Position numbers and translations under genes: made by a program. Below, one piece after another: positions 37,340 through 44,672 of a DNA stretch of 51,265 nt. The notes below the pieces were generated by a model. That model made no database searches. It was not told the origin of the DNA and was given only the letters and a program-made list of their open reading frames with translations. The stretch covers positions 1-51,265 of the forward strand of contig CAUWFE010000010.1 of assembly GCA_963558185.1 (NCBI GenBank), given 5' to 3'. The first letter of the stretch is position 1. Every line of letters begins with the position of its first letter. Source of the stretch: UMGS1663 sp963558185. GTDB lineage: Bacteria > Bacillota > Clostridia > TANB77 > CAG-508.

Positions 37340-38308
37340 CTATAAATTAAAATTTGCATACAATTGATTTAAATTATCATATTTTCTTTGGTCATAATTA
37401 TTATAACCTGTTTTCTTTTCTAATTCTTTAGTATTCTGATTTTTTTGTTTTAATTCAATTAAAAATGCTTGTATGTCATTTACAGTTTTTAAATTTCTCT
37501 CATGCCAGCTAGAAATTATCTTATCTAAATAATCAAAATTAGGATTAGCTTTTGAAGTTGTTTTTTTTAGTGCAATTTCAATTATATCCATAGTGTATCC
37601 AAAATCAACAACCCACTTTTCTACATAGGCTTCCTCATATTGTGTTAAAGAACGTGAAAAACCTAATTTTTTACTAATAGACTTATAAATTTTATTTAGT
37701 TTTTCCTGTTTTTCATAATATATATCTAAATCTGTAAATGTTTTAATATTATTTTTATTCCATGCATCTGCAACTGTTTGAATGTAATTTCTATGTAGGG
37801 CAGAACGGTTATAACAGTAGCGGAATAGAGCTATCATAACTTCTTCATCAAATCCATATTTTTTAAACCACAAATCAATATCACTATACCAAGAAGGAGA
37901 CATGACACCCTGAAAAAATTCATTATTAATATTTTCAATAGCTTTTGCTCGATATTGATTTTCAGCACTTTTCTTTAAAGTATCAGCAGAAAGAGAAACT
38001 TTAGGTTTATATAATTTATGAAGTTCTACTTCTTGAAGATTGTTAATAATATATCCATTATTTTTTTTAGTTATAACACCATTTTCTTCCCAATATCTTA
38101 AGGATTCTTGAATTACAGTTAGAGGAAGTTCTAATTTTTTAGATAAATCGTTTACTTTTATATCTTTATTATATTTTGATAAAAATATTAAATATAAATA
38201 TACTTTAATAAAATCTCCACTTGCTTGTGATAAATATTCTGTAAAAAACACATCAGGCAAACTTGTAGCGGAAAATAACAAAGATATATCATTTTGTTCT
38301 AATTTCAT
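37340..38308 (-). CDS. dnaD: DnaD-domain primosome protein
   Basis: A 322-residue protein with an N-terminal winged-helix region (residues about 25-90) and two DnaD/DnaB2-type helical repeats. One is near WYSDIDLWFKKYGFDEEVMIALFRYC and one near YVEKWVVDFGYTMDIIEIALKK, the second followed by the YLDKIISSWHE motif that marks this family. Such proteins remodel the origin and help load the helicase with DnaI. The start is ATG at 38308 with GAGGAG upstream; the ATG at 38335 would lie almost at the transcription start. It has its own promoter though the T4SS genes precede it on the same strand. Confidence 0.9.
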   Translation of the reverse strand: MKLEQNDISLLFSATSLPDVFFTEYLSQASGDFIKVYLYLIFLSKYNKDIKVNDLSKKLELPLTVIQESLRYWEENGVITKKNNGYIINNLQEVELHKLYKPKVSLSADTLKKSAENQYRAKAIENINNEFFQGVMSPSWYSDIDLWFKKYGFDEEVMIALFRYCYNRSALHRNYIQTVADAWNKNNIKTFTDLDIYYEKQEKLNKIYKSISKKLGFSRSLTQYEEAYVEKWVVDFGYTMDIIEIALKKTTSKANPNFDYLDKIISSWHERNLKTVNDIQAFLIELKQKNQNTKELEKKTGYNNYDQRKYDNLNQLYANFNL

Positions 38309-38344
38309 AAAACAACAACTCCTCTTACTAATCATATAAGAAAA

Positions 38345-38373
38345 ATTATATCATTTTATGTCGAAAATAACAA
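38345..38373 (-). promoter_or_regulatory. Promoter of dnaD-dnaI
   Basis: On the minus strand: TTGTTA (38373-38368), 17-bp spacer, TATAAT (38350-38345). It lies between the last T4SS gene and dnaD, so the primosome genes need not depend on T4SS transcription. Confidence 0.7.
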
Positions 38374-38384
38374 CAAAATTTCTA

Positions 38385-38663
38385 TTATTTTTTATACAAA
38401 TATATTTTTCGATTTTTTATAAATTTAATAAAGTAATAAGCAACATACAAAAAATTTTCGTGTGCAATTCCAAATAAACTAATAAATAAAATTGGAAATC
38501 CTAAAACTACAAATATAATTGATTTTATAGTTATATCTGAAAATGGCAAAGTTAAAATAAAGAGAAAAATACACCAAAAAACATCAAATATAGCAGTAGA
38601 ATAATCAATTATTCCAAATATCTTATTTTTAAATTGATAATTTTGAGGAAAAATAAATTTCAT
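38385..38663 (-). CDS. VirB3/PrgI-like small membrane protein
   Basis: 92 residues with two hydrophobic helices (about 20-42 and 47-67), beginning with the MKFIFPQNYQFKN segment and ending in a basic tail (FIKNRKIYLYKK). Size, topology and position beside VirB6- and VirD4-like genes match the VirB3/PrgI components of Gram-positive T4SSs, which sit in the inner membrane with VirB4. The sequence alone is too short for certainty. It has a normal ATG with AAAGGA upstream. Confidence 0.65.
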   Translation of the reverse strand: MKFIFPQNYQFKNKIFGIIDYSTAIFDVFWCIFLFILTLPFSDITIKSIIFVVLGFPILFISLFGIAHENFLYVAYYFIKFIKNRKIYLYKK

Positions 38664-38674
38664 AAATATCCTTT

Positions 38675-39556
38675 CTATCGTGAAAAATTATTACGTATTT
38701 GAGAGAAGAACTGAGAGACATCTGTAGAAATACCACCTATTAAATATTGCATATAAGTATTTGCTTTAGTTAAAGCATAAATGCCTCCAATATACAGTAA
38801 TTTAGAAAATAAATCTTCTGTATTAAAATTAGTAGAAAATATAACTAATAATATAATTGAAATAAAACTTTGCAATAAAAGTAAACCAATAAAAGCTTTA
38901 AACCAAGTTTTGAAAAACCAATTAGTAGAAATATGAACTAAACTTAAAATTGCAAAAGGTGAAATTAATATAAATACTTTAATCATTATATATCGTAAAG
39001 CATAAGAAAAAACTAATTGAAGTAATCCAAAAGAAATAAAGCTTTTAATAATTCCATCTAATGAAAAAATATTAAACGAAGTAGATTCTATACCAATTAT
39101 ACTATTTAATTCAGCTACTAATGCTTGAAAAGTTGTTTCATGTCCTGAAATGCTAGAACCAATACTTTGAATAGAAGAAGAAATTATATAATTTATTGAT
39201 ACTATTTGCTCACATATAAAGTAAGAACAATTCATAAAAATAGCAAAAATAAGTAGACGAAAAATAAATTGATAAGGACTTTCTATTTTCATATATGTTA
39301 AATGAGAAAATAATAATTTTGAGCAATAATATATTATAAATGCAAGTAATAAAGAATTTGCAATAATTATAATACTAGTAGATACATTATTTCCTAAAAC
39401 ATTTTCCATAAATGAATTTTGTAAAATATTTGAGTCAATAAAAGTAAAACTATCTAAAATTCCATAAATATTATTATCAATAGAAGCAAATAAGTTACTA
39501 AAAATAGTATTAATAGTATCAATAATAATTTGAGTAATATTTTCTTGTGTTTCCGT
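38675..39556 (-). CDS. VirB6/TrbL-like polytopic membrane protein with ACG start
   Basis: Read from 39556 the frame gives 293 residues, with an amphipathic N-terminal part (TQENITQIIIDTINTIFSNL) and at least six membrane helices. The segment IANSLLLAFIIYYCSKLLFSH and the paired helices before TWFKAFIGLLLLQSF are VirB6/TrbL-like. VirB6 proteins form the inner-membrane channel of T4SSs. An ATG exists at 39409, but it has no ribosome binding site and the 49 codons before it are open and protein-like. A perfect GAGGAGG stands five bases before ACG 39556, where ATG would be expected, and an in-frame stop lies just upstream. A weak near-cognate start, or a mutated start codon, is the best reading. 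Confidence 0.75.
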   Translation of the reverse strand, partial: TETQENITQIIIDTINTIFSNLFASIDNNIYGILDSFTFIDSNILQNSFMENVLGNNVSTSIIIIANSLLLAFIIYYCSKLLFSHLTYMKIESPYQFIFRLLIFAIFMNCSYFICEQIVSINYIISSSIQSIGSSISGHETTFQALVAELNSIIGIESTSFNIFSLDGIIKSFISFGLLQLVFSYALRYIMIKVFILISPFAILSLVHISTNWFFKTWFKAFIGLLLLQSFISIILLVIFSTNFNTEDLFSKLLYIGGIYALTKANTYMQYLIGGISTDVSQFFSQIRNNFSR

Positions 39557-39568
39557 ATAAACCTCCTC

Positions 39569-39892
39569 TTACCCTACTAAAGACTGTATAGCGGATAAAA
39601 TTAAATTAATAGCTAAGATAAAGGCATAAGAAAATAAGCTACCTTTAATTAGTTTTTTTCCAAGCCTCATTTTTTCTTCATCACCAAAACTAAATTTTTT
39701 CATAAATACACCAGTTCCAACGGCTACAGCTGCAGCAGGAGTAGAAAGTTTAATAAGCCAATCTCTAATATTTTCAAAAGCTTTATTTAATTTGCTTATT
39801 AATTCTGGTTCTCCCCAAGCAAAACAAAATGTTGGGGTACAAATAAATATTAATAATAGAAATAGTATTAAATATATTTTTTTATATTTCAT
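39569..39892 (-). CDS. VirB2/TrbC-like pilin or channel subunit
   Basis: 107 residues. A signal peptide (MKYKKIYLILFLLLIF with cleavage probably after CFA near 24) is followed by a short hydrophilic part (WGEPELISKLNKAFENI) and two hydrophobic segments around TPAAAVAVGTGVFM and YAFILAINLILSAI. This signal plus two-helix arrangement is that of VirB2/TrbC pilins, consistent with its place between the VirD4- and VirB6-like genes. GGAGG stands five bases before its ATG, a canonical start. Confidence 0.72.
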   Translation of the reverse strand: MKYKKIYLILFLLLIFICTPTFCFAWGEPELISKLNKAFENIRDWLIKLSTPAAAVAVGTGVFMKKFSFGDEEKMRLGKKLIKGSLFSYAFILAINLILSAIQSLVG

Positions 39893-39903
39893 AAAACCTC
39901 CAA

Positions 39904-41578
39904 TTAATTGAAATTTTTAAATAAATTAATCTTTTGTGGTGGTAAAATATTAGTTCCATTAGATAAAAAACATAAGCAAGTAAAGGTTTCAAGCTTTTGA
40001 GTAAAGAAATTAGTATCATAAATATAATCATACATAGAATAAGTATTAACTGATTCAGAAAGATTTGCACCATAAGAATGAAAACGCTTTAATAAAAAAT
40101 TATAATTTGTTTCTTTTGCATTTTCAGATATAGTTTTAGATAATTTTTCTTTTTCTTCTTTTCCAATTTGCTTTTGGGCATCTTCTATAGTGAAAATATC
40201 ATCTGTTCGAAACCAAAGCTTATTTACTAAATTTTGAACAATTACTTTTACAGAAGAATTATCTTTAATAGCATTTAATATAGATGTGTAACTTTGAGTA
40301 GCTACTATGTTTATACATTTTGCCTCTCTACTTTGAGCAAAGAATTCAGCATCAGTTTTACTTACATATTCGTGAAATTCATCACTAATAAAACATACAC
40401 TTCTATCAATATAGTTATTATTAGCTAACCTAGAAAGCACTTCAGACTGAAAGTCTAATTTCAAATAAGCTGCAATAACTTTAGAAAGATTTCGATAAGT
40501 TGCTATATTCATATTTAAAACTACTATTTTTCCTTCTTTTAAAACCTCAGAAAAACCACTAAAATTAATTTCGTTTTCTTTTGGACAAAAAATTGATTTT
40601 ACTTTATATTCAGATAAAAATAGATTAGTAATACGAGTGACTTCAGACCTTATTATTGATATAGTCCTATCATCTAATTTAAAATATTCATTTTCAAAAA
40701 ATTTTAAACTCGAAAGTAAATCATAAATTTGTTCTTGAGAAAAATAATTTGATAAAAATAGACTTTTTAAATATTTAACTTTTTCTTCATAATAGTCGCG
40801 AAATATAACTAAATTTTGTATTTCTTCAAAAGTTACATATCCATGATTATATAATCTACATAATTTGATACATTCAGTTAATAACTGTTCTACTTTGTCT
40901 AACCAAAAACTTTCTGTATTATTGGGAGAAAACAGTAATAATATTGTTTTAATACGGTTAGCCAATACAGTAGCTTGCAAGTTAGGTTTATGTAGAGGAT
41001 TATATCTAATAGAACCGACTTAAATCAATTACAATATAGTCAGATAATCTATCAAACATTTTACAATATTTATATACTTCAGTGTGATAATTACCCTTAA
41101 CATCTAATATTAACATACCTAATTTTTCTTCTGGAATAAAACTTCTATAACTTATAAGCTGTTTTGTAAATGGATACATGGCACTACTTGTTTTTCCAGA
41201 ACCTATGGTACCTGTTATTAAAATATTTTGATAAAGGCCTTTTTCAGAAATTGTAATAATTTCTCCTTTTTTATTTTTACCAATAGTTAAATGTAAAGAA
41301 TTATCTGTAATATTTAAATTTTTATTTTTTTTATTAAATAATATAGATATATTATGAATTATAAATATACAAATTACACTTTGAGAAAAAACTAGAGTAA
41401 TAATAAATAGTATTTTTAATAATTTCCATAATTCAGGTTGACTTGTACAAATATTAAAAGGATGAATTGCAAAAAATACATTAACTTCTGAAGCAATATA
41501 TAAGGGACGAAATATTATATATGAAGTACTACAAATTATAGTCATATAAATAAAATAAAAAACTATTTTTTTAAAAAT
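39904..41578 (-). CDS. virD4: VirD4/TraG-type coupling ATPase, +1 frameshift at CGG and ATT start
   Basis: T4SS coupling proteins recruit substrates and hydrolyse ATP. Two membrane helices (about 3-25 and 53-77) precede Walker A GTIGSGKTS at 123-131 and the Walker B-like LGMLILDVKGN at 153-163. At 41017 the codon CGG leads to a stop (TAG at 41008). Skipping its C gives GSIRYNPLHKPNLQATV, the RYNPL motif of this family, and the frame is then open to 39904 with FISDEFHEY and IVATQSYTSI. The joined product has about 557 residues. For the start, GGAG stands seven bases before ATT at 41578, which overlaps the previous stop codon as TAATT, exactly where TAATG would be usual. The upstream TTG at 41647 has no ribosome binding site. 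Confidence 0.8.
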
Positions 41579-41748
41579 TAAAAAAACTCCTTTCTTTTTA
41601 TATTTTTTTGTTTTAATGAAAGTTTGAAACCTTGAGAGTTTTGACAAAAAATAAATTCAAAAATTGTATACAATGTATAAAAACTAATGAAACAATTAAT
41701 AATAAGAATAGCTAAAAAAGTAATAAATAATGAATTAATAAATATCAC
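41578..41748 (-). CDS. Small single-membrane-span protein opening the minus-strand T4SS block
   Basis: About 56 residues with one long hydrophobic helix (FLAILIINCFISFYTLYTIF, residues about 11-30) and a basic tail ending KNIKRKEFF. Its stop overlaps the proposed start of the coupling-protein gene. AAAGGAG stands one base before GTG 41748 and four before ATA 41745, so the start codon is again poorly placed. A small T4SS membrane subunit or leader-like protein is possible. I recognise no family. Confidence 0.5.
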   Translation of the reverse strand: MIFINSLFITFLAILIINCFISFYTLYTIFEFIFCQNSQGFKLSLKQKNIKRKEFF

Positions 41749-41766
41749 TCTCCTTTGGTAGATGTT

Positions 41767-41795
41767 ATAATACAACAAATTTTTAAAAATGTCTA
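41767..41795 (-). promoter_or_regulatory. Promoter of the minus-strand T4SS block
   Basis: On the minus strand: TAGACA (41795-41790), 17-bp spacer, TATTAT (41772-41767). The transcript would begin around 41760, only about ten bases before the first start codon. Confidence 0.65.
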
Positions 41796-41881
41796 TACTT
41801 TTTTGGAAAAATGTGGTAAAATGATAAAAGTTCTTAATTTTCGACAAAATTTTACAAGAACTTAGAAAGGTAGGTAGAAAA

Positions 41882-42067
41882 ATGAAATTTGATAAAGATA
41901 CAAGAATAGGAGAGCTTTTAGAAAAAGCACCTGAAAAAGCAGAAATATTATTGCAAGTAGGAATGCATTGTTTAGGATGTCCAGCATCACAAGCAGAAAC
42001 ATTAGAAGAAGCTTGTATGGTACACGGAATAGATGTAGAAGAAGTGCTAGAAAAATTAAATAAATAA
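41882..42067 (+). CDS. DUF1858 domain protein
   Basis: 61 residues counting from the ATG, with an RIGELLEKAPEKAEILLQ helix and the CLGC pair (Cys30, Cys33) in GMHCLGCPASQAETLEEAC, the hallmark of DUF1858. The two Cys may bind a metal or do redox chemistry. Larger homologues are found fused to hybrid-cluster or oxidoreductase proteins. The role of the free-standing form is unknown. AGAAAGGTAGG lies upstream, and an extended -10 (TGGTAAAAT at 41814) is the likely promoter. Confidence 0.88.
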   Translation: MKFDKDTRIGELLEKAPEKAEILLQVGMHCLGCPASQAETLEEACMVHGIDVEEVLEKLNK

Positions 42068-42071
42068 GTAA

Positions 42072-42096
42072 TAAGGGGGGCAAAAAATCCCCCTTA
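42072..42096. terminator. GC-stemmed hairpin after the DUF1858 gene
   Basis: TAAGGGGG pairs with CCCCCTTA around a 9-base loop. The T tract is poor, but the position just after the stop codon suggests a terminator. Confidence 0.6.
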
Positions 42097-42171
42097 ATTA
42101 TAATTATAAATAAAGAAAAAGTTAAAAAATAAAAAAATTCACAAAAAAAACACAAAATTTACAAAAAAATG

Positions 42172-42200
42172 TTGACAAATATAAAAATATATAGTATTAT
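42172..42200 (+). promoter_or_regulatory. Promoter of the tRNA Lys-Glu-Thr cluster
   Basis: TTGACA at 42172-42177, 17-bp spacer, TATTAT at 42195-42200, about 30 bp before tRNA-Lys. Confidence 0.85.
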
Positions 42201-42231
42201 AATTAAGCAGTTGCAGTAATGCAAATTACTT

Positions 42232-42307
42232 GGGTCATTAGCTCAGGTGGTAGAGCACTTGACTTTTAATCAAGTTGTCCGCGGTTCGAGTCCGCGATGG
42301 CTCACCA
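42232..42307 (+). tRNA. tRNA-Lys (TTT)
   Basis: 76 nt with encoded CCA, anticodon TTT in the loop CTTTTAA, D-loop AGCTCAGGTGGTAGAGC and T-arm GCGGTTCGAGTCCGC. Confidence 0.96.
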
Positions 42308-42347
42308 AGTAAAAGGATTTAGAAAAAACTAAATCCTTCATATATAA

Positions 42348-42422
42348 GGCCCCGTGGTCAAGCGGTTAAGACATCGCCCTTTCACGGCGGAGACATGGGT
42401 TCGATTCCCGTCGGGGTCACCA
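42348..42422 (+). tRNA. tRNA-Glu (TTC)
   Basis: 75 nt with encoded CCA, acceptor stem GGCCCCG/CGGGGTC, anticodon TTC in the loop CTTTCAC and the typical Glu D-arm CAAGCGGTTAAG. Confidence 0.96.
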
Positions 42423-42426
42423 GTAT

Positions 42427-42502
<76 letters not shown>

Positions 42503-42511
42503 TATTAAAGG

Positions 42512-42551
42512 TCAATAGTTTTGAGACTCTCTTAATTATTGATTTTTTTTT
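42512..42551 (+). terminator. Terminator of the tRNA cluster
   Basis: TCAATAGTT pairs with AATTATTGA (one non-Watson-Crick position) and is followed by nine or more T residues. Confidence 0.75.
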
Positions 42552-42577
42552 ATTATATAAAAAATTAAGGTGATATA

Positions 42578-43303
42578 ATGAAAGTAGTAATTATTACAGG
42601 AGCAGCAAAAGGAATAGGAAGAGCAATTACAGAAAAATTAGCTAGAAAAGGAATGCATGTAATAGCAAATTATAAAACATCTAAAAAAGAAGCAGAACAA
42701 TTACAAGAAAATTTAAAAAAAGAAGGATATAGTATTGATATATTCAAAGCTGACGTATCAAAGAGAAATGAAGTAGAAAATTTAATTAATTTTACTATAC
42801 AAAAATATAAAAAAATAGATATTTTAATAAATAATGCTGGAATAGATCAATATAAATTATTTACAGATATAACAAATGAAGATTGGAACAATATGATAAA
42901 TAATAATTTAAATTCAGTATTTTATATGTCACAGGAAGCTGTTAAATATATGCTAAAAGAACATTCAGGCTGTATAATAAATATATCTTCTATATGGGGA
43001 ATAACAGGAGGGGCATGTGAAGTACATTACTCTGTTACAAAAGCAGCAATAGATGGTATGACAAAAGCATTAGCAAAAGAATTAGCTCCTTCAGGAATAA
43101 GAGTAAATTCAATTGCACCTGGAATGATAATGACAGATATGAACAATAAATTTAATGAACAAGAACTTAAAGAAATTATAAAAGAAATTCCATTAGAAAG
43201 AATTGGAAGACCAGAAGATATAGCAAAATGCGTGGAGTGGCTTGTAGAAGATGAATATACAACAGGCCAAATAATATCACCTAATGGTGGATGGGTAATT
43301 TAA
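42578..43303 (+). CDS. Short-chain dehydrogenase/reductase (FabG-like)
   Basis: A classical SDR of 241 residues. The NAD(P)-binding TGAAKGIG is at 7-14, NNAG at 85-88, and the catalytic Ser138 with Tyr151 and Lys155 in YSVTK. The C-terminal GQIISPNGGWVI is typical of FabG-like SDRs. The substrate could be a 3-oxoacyl-ACP, but isolated clostridial SDRs of this size are also EF-P 5-aminopentanone reductases (YmfI type). No fatty-acid genes are nearby to decide. It is a single-gene unit between tRNAs and a bidirectional terminator. Confidence 0.87.
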   Translation: MKVVIITGAAKGIGRAITEKLARKGMHVIANYKTSKKEAEQLQENLKKEGYSIDIFKADVSKRNEVENLINFTIQKYKKIDILINNAGIDQYKLFTDITNEDWNNMINNNLNSVFYMSQEAVKYMLKEHSGCIINISSIWGITGGACEVHYSVTKAAIDGMTKALAKELAPSGIRVNSIAPGMIMTDMNNKFNEQELKEIIKEIPLERIGRPEDIAKCVEWLVEDEYTTGQIISPNGGWVI

Positions 43304-43306
43304 ATA

Positions 43307-43349
43307 AGGAATAAAAAAATTACTTCATGGAAGTAATCTTTTTATTCCT
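43307..43349. terminator. Bidirectional terminator between convergent genes
   Basis: AGGAATAAAAA...ATTACTTC and GAAGTAAT...TTTTTATTCCT form a long stem with T-rich flanks on both strands. It overlaps the end of the minus-strand gene. Confidence 0.8.
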
Positions 43350-43836
43350 CTATTTTTCTTCTATAGTTTCCAGATACAATTTTTGGAACATAATGAACAA
43401 TTTTATAAATAGCAAGTTTAATTTTTTTACTTAAAATATATGATTTCCTTAATCCTTTATGTACAACCATTTCAGGTTGAACAGTAGTAATTAAAGCTAA
43501 TTCTTCATCATTATTTTTTATGGAACAGTCCTTTTTTTCAATTTTTTCTACAGGAAAACTAAAATTTTGACCAAAGTTATTATCCCATACACCATTATCA
43601 TTATGGAAACAAAAATTAAAACAATCTGTTTCTGGAATTTCTACTTCACATTGAAAACCAAGTTCAGATTTATTCATAACAATTTCAGATACATTTTCCC
43701 AATTTTCTCCGAATCCATAATGAAAAAATACTTTTTCTGAATTATTTTGAAATAAATAACCAGCATAAGATACCTTTACTTTTGAATTTGTTGTAATTTT
43801 GTCTGTATTAAAAAATATATTTTTTATTAATTCCAT
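43342..43836 (-). CDS. Carbohydrate-binding module (CBM25/53-like) protein
   Basis: 164 residues without a signal peptide. Residues about 18-95 resemble starch-binding CBM25/53 domains: VSYAGYLFQNNSEKVFFHYG, a GENWENVSEIVMNK strand and the FCFHNDNGVWDNNFGQNF end with aromatic residues suited to stack on sugars. The remainder is basic (HKGLRKSYILSKKIKL). Such cytoplasmic single-CBM proteins occur in Clostridia, perhaps linked to glycogen, but this is inference as no glycogen genes are nearby. Confidence 0.72.
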   Translation of the reverse strand: MELIKNIFFNTDKITTNSKVKVSYAGYLFQNNSEKVFFHYGFGENWENVSEIVMNKSELGFQCEVEIPETDCFNFCFHNDNGVWDNNFGQNFSFPVEKIEKKDCSIKNNDEELALITTVQPEMVVHKGLRKSYILSKKIKLAIYKIVHYVPKIVSGNYRRKIEE

Positions 43837-43936
43837 TTTAATCTCTCCTCAAATTTATCTTTTGTATCTACATTATATTATTAAAAAATACAATATTCAA
43901 GTATTTTTTTAAAAAAATGCAAAATTTTGTAAAAAA

Positions 43937-44506
43937 TTATTCTGTAATTATTCTTCCGATAATTGTAAAATCTGTATCTTCATTTATATCAATGTCTTTA
44001 TAAGATTTATTATCACATCTTAAAACCAATTTATCTTTACGAATAATGAATCTACGTATTAATATTTGACCATTAAGATAAAAAATTCCAATATCTTTAT
44101 TGTTTAAATTAGCATTTAATTCAACATATGCCAAAGAACCATTTTTTAAATGTGGTTCCATACAATCATCATGAATGATTAATGCAAAAGAAGCATTTGC
44201 AATAGATGCTGGACAAGTAATAAGATCAGACATATTAGTTAAAACTGGAATTTTATCATATGAAATATGATTAATTAATTTATATCTTTCTTGATCTTCT
44301 GATATTGTTTTATCATATGCACAAGAGATAGGTTGATATGGAATTTCTAATGCTTTACAAATACTTCTTAACGTTTTATGGCTTGGATTTCTTTGACCTT
44401 TTTCAATATGAGTAATATGACCAATATTAACCCCTGTAGCTTTTGAAACCGCCATTTTAGTAATTTTTTTATCTTCTCTTGCTTTTGTAATTAAGCTACC
44501 TAACAT
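43937..44506 (-). CDS. XRE-family repressor with S24-like domain, Cys in place of Ser
   Basis: 189 residues. The HTH (about 7-58; VSKATGVNIGHITHIEKGQRNPS) is followed by a LexA/S24-like beta domain (about 85-188). In S24 proteases the nucleophile lies in a DSMEP motif; here the sequence is DDCMEPHL with Cys115. The usual catalytic Lys region reads ILIRRFI with Arg at 151. Self-cleavage is therefore doubtful and it may act as a constitutive or ligand-sensing repressor. It is divergent to vanW and may control it. It looks phage-derived, yet no prophage genes surround it. Confidence 0.87.
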   Translation of the reverse strand: MLGSLITKAREDKKITKMAVSKATGVNIGHITHIEKGQRNPSHKTLRSICKALEIPYQPISCAYDKTISEDQERYKLINHISYDKIPVLTNMSDLITCPASIANASFALIIHDDCMEPHLKNGSLAYVELNANLNNKDIGIFYLNGQILIRRFIIRKDKLVLRCDNKSYKDIDINEDTDFTIIGRIITE

Positions 44507-44672
44507 AAAAATCGACCTCTTTTTACAATATTTTTAATCATTATATATAAAAAAATAAATTTTGTCTATAAGTAAAGTAAAATATTATATAAAAAATTAT
44601 CTTGTAAAAAATATGCACATATGTTAATATGAAAAAGAAAAAGAAATATAATATAATAGGTGATAATTAAAA

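Noticed and set aside
38675..39409. VirB6-like gene starting at the ATG at 39409
   Set aside because: No ribosome binding site, and 49 protein-like codons precede it in frame behind a perfect site at 39562-39568.
29075..41795. Integrated conjugative element or plasmid
   Set aside because: No relaxase, integrase or flanking direct repeats, housekeeping genes lie between the blocks, and composition equals that of the chromosome.
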